NCBI RefSeq assembly: GCF_004115265.2
Contig: NC_046304.1
Coordinates: forward strand, 16,236,292 to 16,300,291
Source: Rhinolophus ferrumequinum
Lineage: Eukaryota > Chordata > Mammalia > Chiroptera > Rhinolophidae
Direction of reading: 5' to 3'
Length of the DNA stretch: 64,000 nt
Positions 59,530-64,000 of this stretch are shown piece after piece. Both the position numbers and the translations under genes were made by a program. Each line of letters opens with the position of its first letter. Within the stretch, counting starts at the first letter, position 1. The notes beneath the pieces were generated by a model. It was not told the origin of the DNA and did no database searches. It saw only the letters and a program-made list of their open reading frames with translations.

Positions 59530-60124
59530 AGGGATCCCTGAGGGACACCTTCCTGGGACCCAGAAGGTCGGTGAATCAGGAGAGCAGGGAAGAGGCACAC
59601 CACGCCTGGACAGGGGAGGGGTCCAGAGATCCGGGATGGGCAGACAGCGCCTGGATGTGGGACACTGTGGGCAGGAGAGCGAGAATTCAGAACACAAAAG
59701 CCTGAGACAGCCGGAACGGCAGCGTTGTCTGGGGAGGAGGCGGCGGGTGTGGAATGACCCACACGGAGCCAGAGCATCGGGGCGTGGTGCCCAGTGCAGA
59801 GGGGAAGCTGGGGACTATAGCCCGCTGGAGGAGAGCGGAGTGCGGGAGCCGAGCTGGATGCGCGAGGAGTACGGGCGTGCAGCTGGGGAAGTCTGGGGGG
59901 CGCCGGCTTGCGGAGCCGGAGACCCAATCCCGGCCAAGGCTTCGGGGTGGGGCACTGGAGAGGCAATAGGGCAATGCCTCCGGGGTTTCCGGCCCGGCCG
60001 AGACTCCAGTTTAAGGTGGCAGAGCAGAGGCTCAGCCCACCGCTGCCTCGGGCACCCCCAGCTGTCTTGTTTGTCTCCAAGTCCGGCCGGAACCGGCTTC
60101 TGCTCGCCGCCGGGCAGGCTGGTG

Positions 60125-60272
60125 CCTGCTGATTGGCCAACGCCTGTTTCCAGCCCCATTCAGCCAATCAGCGTGTGGCAGTGTTTTCATCTTGGAGTCA
60201 GAATAAAAGGGCTGGAATAAAAGGGGGCAGAAAAAGCGCCGGCCGGGCCCGATACACACGAGTAGGAGCCGG
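60125..60272 (+). promoter_or_regulatory. CCAAT/TATA-type promoter and noncoding exon, probably SLC43A2 exon 1
   Basis: Within a CpG-rich region, an inverted CCAAT (ATTGG, 60132) and a direct CCAAT (60163) are followed by two TATA-like AATAAAAG boxes (60202-60209 and 60216-60223). About 30-60 bases later GAGCCGGGTGAGC offers a splice donor (GT at 60273). The order and spacing fit a classical pol II core promoter with a short noncoding exon. Assigning it to SLC43A2 rests on orientation and position. Confidence 0.55.
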
Positions 60273-60579
60273 GTGAGCTGGATCCTGGGACTCTGGGCCG
60301 TGGGCAAGGATGCTGGGGGCAGAAGGGGTACAACAATTGGGTCATAGGGAGAAGTGTGAATATGAGAGAAAAGAGACTGAATGGATGAGGAGCTGCCAGA
60401 AGAGATGACGAATCGAGGAGGAGCTAGGGGATTGAGGGACGGCTCCGCTCCTATGGAAACGGGCAAATTGCCGGGGAAACGGCCCGGGATAGGGGTCGCG
60501 CAGGTGGCTCGCGCCGCCGGTTTGAACCGGCTTCGCCTCCCATGCGGGTTTCGCGTGGCCGCAGCGCCTAGCGACCTAG

Positions 60580-61178
60580 TCAGCGGCCAATGGCGCGGCA
60601 GTTCCTGTGCTGCGAGGCCAATCAATGGGCCGTGGGCGGGCCATTCCAGAGCTAGGTGCGCTGATCTTGTGGTTGAAGGAATCAGCTCTGGGGAAGGGTC
60701 TCGAGCGCGGGCGGGAGGGCGTCTCTTACGGTACGAGGGAGTGACCGCCCTCAGGTATGCCTCTGCCCAGGTGTCCGGTCCTCAACCTACTTCCCCTGCA
60801 GGCCTCCAAGCTATGTCAACCCTGCTGGGAGCCAGGACTAATTTCACGTCTCTGAGTATGCGTTAGTCTCTTCCTGCTCTCATGCCTCAGTTTACCTCCA
60901 AGTGAGCTGAGGGAGAAGTCTCTTTGCCTGGCCTGAGCGGCTCTCCCATAGCCGAGAGCAGCCGTACAAGTCAGCCGCGGCGGGTGGCCCAGGTCCGAGG
61001 CAGGGCTGGGGCTTCCTTCGCTGCACGCACCTGCAGTCCGGGCCGCGGAGGGATGACAAGCTCCTCGCGCTGCGGCAGCGGTGGAGCTTGGCCGCAACGA
61101 CTGGGCAGGGCCCGGCGCTGACGCCGAGGTCTGTGCGCAGGTGGCTGCAGAACCGGAGCCTGGCCGCCTCGCCACACC
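60580..61178 (+). promoter_or_regulatory. Second CpG-rich segment before the SLC43A2 start
   Basis: CCAAT motifs lie near 60588 (GGCCAATGGCG) and 60619 (GGCCAATCAATGG), suggesting an alternative promoter. A possible acceptor (TCTGTGCGCAG, ending 61140) would start the coding exon at 61141; its pyrimidine tract is poor. Confidence 0.4.
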
Positions 61179-61338
61179 ATGGCGCCCACCTTGGCCACTG
61201 CCCATCGGCGTCGCTGGTGGATGGCCTGCACGGCCGTGTTGGAAAACCTCTTCTTCTCGGCAGTCCTCCTGGGCTGGGGCTCACTGCTCATCATGCTCAA
61301 GTCGGAGGGCTTTTATTCCTACCTGTGTACTGAGCCAG
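61179..61338 (+). CDS. SLC43A2: Large neutral amino acid transporter small subunit 4, first coding exon only
   Basis: The exon starts ACCATGG at 61179 and encodes [20 protein letters not shown] followed by [33 protein letters not shown], then a phase-1 donor (CCAG/GTGAGA). It differs from the recalled human LAT4 N-terminus at about one residue (Leu to Phe in LENLFF). It covers the cytoplasmic N-terminus, the first membrane span (about residues 17-40) and the start of the first outside loop. LAT4 is a sodium-independent, major-facilitator-type uniporter for branched-chain amino acids, Phe and Met. The remaining exons lie beyond 64000: I looked for the next exon (an N-glycosylated loop starting ENVTNGT-like) and did not find it. 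Confidence 0.92.
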
Positions 61339-61489
61339 GTGAGACGGGCGCCTCGGGCTTGGGGTGGTTCCTGGAGTGGGGGTTTGGGGACAGGGCGGGA
61401 TGGCGGAGAAGACCTATCCAGCAATACCATCTCCCTGCACAGCGTCTCCCAGTTAACAAAAGACCCATTTGCTTCTCACCCTGCTCTGC

Positions 61490-61650
61490 TGGGTATATAT
61501 TTGTTCCCGTTTTGTGGATGAAAAAACTGAGGCTCAGATAGATCTTCTGACTTGCCCACACAGCTGGAGACTATAATAGATCCAGAACTCCTGAGTCCAA
61601 GTTTTTCTTTCCACCACCCGGGAACATTGCTGGACGTTTGTCCTCCCAGC
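61490..61650 (-). repeat. MIR fragment in SLC43A2 intron
   Basis: GTTTTGTGGATGAAAAAACT, GAGGCTCAGATAGATCTTCT and CCAGAACTCCTGAGTCCAAG are the antisense MIR order. Confidence 0.7.
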
Positions 61651-64000
61651 GCCTGGCCCATCACTTGCCTTGCAGTAAACAATTGCTGCCTGACTGTAGA
61701 AAGAGGAACTCCTGACTCCATGGCTGGGGGTGTAGCAAGAGAGAGGAAGTGGCTTGGCCTGCATTCCCTGGAGGGTTCATCTACAGTCTATATGTTTTTA
61801 AGTCAGATCATTACGAGTCTCTTATGGGCTTGTCAGATACAATTTCTTGTCTATTTTTGCTACTTTATGATTTTCCAAAGGACATTTCCTCCCACAGACT
61901 GAGAGAATGTCTCAGTGGCCTTCTACCCCCCATGGGGGGGTGGAGAGGCAAAGGGGGTGTTTATGGAAATGACAGTAGGTCGGTCCTTTCCCTTTGCCAC
62001 ACCATTGGTGTTGCTGAATGAGGGCTGAGGATGCTGGTCTACAGGAAATGCACCCCAATCCCTACTTTCATACTCCCCAACCCCGTTTGAGGATCCTAAT
62101 TGCTTCACGTAGGTTCAGCCCAACGGTGGGACCCAACTTCTACCCTCCTACCCCCTTCTAGGCAACCTTGATAGGAAACATTTCCCTCTGCCCTCTCTCA
62201 ATGTCTCCAACAATGGCTGCCTAGTAGTTGAACTAGGCAATGCCTCTCCCCAGTGCCTTTGTCAGGAAGCCACTGCCTGAATACCTTTAGACAGAGATAG
62301 CCCAACCTTGATTCCCTGAATCACACCACCAGCATGCCTTTTCTTCCTAGAGTTCTTACTTTAGGGGAAGAAAAAGGTTTTGAACCAGCTCATGTTGCCT
62401 CTCACCCCACTAGAGCCCTCCCTGCTTCCCTTCTCTGATCTGCCCACAATATTCCTGAGTATTCCAGTCTCTAGGGAAGCTTAGCTGGAGAGGTGAAGGG
62501 CAGGAAAAAGGGTGGGGAGGCACAGGTGCCTGGGAGAGGGCAGAGAGTATATCTTTTAGAACCTTTAGCCTTTAGCCACTCAGAAATATTTCTTGATAGC
62601 CGAAGGGTTCTTGGCAGACCTTTCCCCACATCAGCAAGAAATCTTGGGAAATGGAAGAGCCACTCAGACCTTGTTCCTTGAAGAAGCTTTCTGTTCTGCC
62701 CAAGAGATGTTAGATTAATGACTCTGGAAGGAACAGGTTGTTTGGCTCCTCCTCTCTCCCTCTCTTGCCTCCCTGATGAGCTCTCTCAGGCTGCACAGGT
62801 TTAAAAAACAGAAAGAAACATCATCATCCCCAGATGAAGCTTTTAGCATCTTACCCATACTGGAGGACTGTTGTAGTAAAAAAAAAAAAAAAAAAAAAAA
62901 AATCTTTGGACCCACTTGGCATTGGAAGGTCAGATTCTGGGGTTTTCCCCCTGGTTGTCCACTGATTTAATTTATTTTATAGTATCAGTAGCATTGGGGC
63001 TGATCACTTCATTCCTTCCTCAACCTTGACTACTTCCTTCGTTTAAGTGGGAGGAGTCCCAGAGATTGTGCCAACGTAGTGCTGAGTTGGTTTTTACGCT
63101 CTTGGGGTTTGACTGGTCCCCCCTGTAACCCAAACTGAAGGTGAAAGGTCAGGATGTGGATTGAACATCAACTTCTTATCCTGTGCCTTTGCTCCTGCCT
63201 CTGATTTTGGTTTTTCTGACTCTCTTGCAAACCCCCTGACTCAGCATCCTTGGGGCAAGGCAGGCCTGCTGATTCTACACTGCTTATCTCTCTGGCCTCT
63301 CTGTTCCTGGCTTCTTGGAATCCGAGTAGCCTGTTGCCTTTCAGAACCATCCCCGTGACTCGCCTGACTGGGAGTGCCTGCAGGATTTAGGGTCACGGTT
63401 TCTGCTTAGGCCTAATATTTTCAAACTTGGTAGATGGCTGAATTGCAGAGAAGCAGTTAGGCTGTTTTTGAATTAGACTTGTGAAAAGCTGACCAGTCTA
63501 CAGCTGATTGAGATGCAAATTGGTCAGCCTTTTGTTGCTTTTAGGACTGATGCTTTGGTTTGTTCTCTAAAGAAAATATGCCTGAACCTGTTGAAAGGTT
63601 CTCAGAACTCTTTCTTGGGACTCCAGCCAGAATCTGGGTATAGACACAGTACTGGGTTCCAGCTTAGAGATAGGAGAAGGAAAGAAATAGTCTCTTCTCT
63701 ATTGCCCAGAGCTCTTTTTGCCCTGCCCGCTGGACAGTCAGGATTGATGGCAGGGGCTGGGGCTGGCATTTGGGCTTTGCCTCCCCAGTTCCCTTGGTGT
63801 GGGCAGGAGACTGACTAGGTTTCCAGTCTAGAAGGAATGAGGATTTTCCAGTACTGTGTCCTTTTGACCTCTGGATGGCTGCTGTAACCATCCGCACCTT
63901 ACCTCTTCATTTTCTCTGTCATCTGGTGGCCCTCTTCGACAGGGTCAGCTCAAGGGGCTAGTGCTCCCTGTGGATGTTTCATCTTCTCTTTCATCTAACC
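61651..64000. other. SLC43A2 intron, mostly unrecognised, with a long A run
   Basis: A run of about 25 A residues lies at 62878-62903 without an obvious retroposon in front of it. I see no exon, RNA gene or clear transposon in the rest. Confidence 0.45.

Noticed and set aside
59499-60625. Overlapping frames of about 195-220 codons on both strands in the SLC43A2 CpG region
   Set aside because: Low-complexity Pro/Arg/Ser/Gly composition typical of CpG islands. No homology recognised and both strands are equally open.

Overview
The window is a vertebrate, almost certainly mammalian, nuclear segment. It contains spliced protein genes with GT-AG introns, CpG-rich promoters, L1, L2 and MIR debris, and many copies of a young tRNA-derived SINE. 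The SINE (head starting GGGCCGGCCCGGTGGCTCAG, often a second tRNA-like unit, tail of CCCCAATAAA repeats plus poly-A) looks to me like the Rhin-type SINE of horseshoe and Old World leaf-nosed bats, so a rhinolophoid bat is my best guess. The family and host names come from memory; no database was searched.

Five protein genes lie head to tail on the + strand: TLCD2 (346-2101), PRPF8 (coding 14315-39929), RILP (40912-44248), SCARF1 (45036-55609) and the 5' end of SLC43A2 (first coding exon 61179-61338, the rest beyond the window). This matches the human 17p13.3 order TLCD2-PRPF8-RILP-SCARF1-SLC43A2, read from the opposite strand. I rebuilt each exon chain by hand from splice sites and reading phase. 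TLCD2 closes at 264 codons, PRPF8 at 2335 and SCARF1 at 830, the lengths I recall for the human proteins. RILP closes at 390, against about 401 in human. None shows a broken frame.

Layout: 1-2300 is TLCD2 with its CpG-rich 5' end. 2300-13800 is intergenic DNA made of a purine-rich tract, four tRNA-type SINEs, a Tigger/MER2-like DNA transposon, MIR and L2 debris and a sense L1 3' part with a second L1 tail nested in it. 13800-40100 is PRPF8, whose introns are mostly short except a 7 kb intron 24 carrying an RPS15A processed pseudogene, antisense L1 pieces, a mariner-type MITE, a SINE and an unidentified insertion. 40900-44600 is RILP, with a degenerate minisatellite in intron 6. 45000-55600 is SCARF1, with a SINE cluster in intron 4 and an LTR-like block just upstream of the membrane-span exon. 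55600-59000 is antisense L1 and older repeats. 59000-61340 is the GC-rich 5' region of SLC43A2, with a CCAAT/TATA-type promoter candidate; its first long intron runs to the window end.

The genes do not form a pathway: a lipid-composition membrane protein, the core spliceosome scaffold, a Rab7 effector, an endothelial scavenger receptor and an amino-acid uniporter. The grouping is conserved synteny. I found no convincing undescribed system. The most unusual items are a 73-bp tRNA-Ile-like retroposon with 15-bp target duplications, a SINE copy with a perfect 14-bp inverted duplication, two SINE families sharing one tRNA head, a MITE ending 38 bp before an essential PRPF8 exon, and an unidentified insertion splitting an L1.
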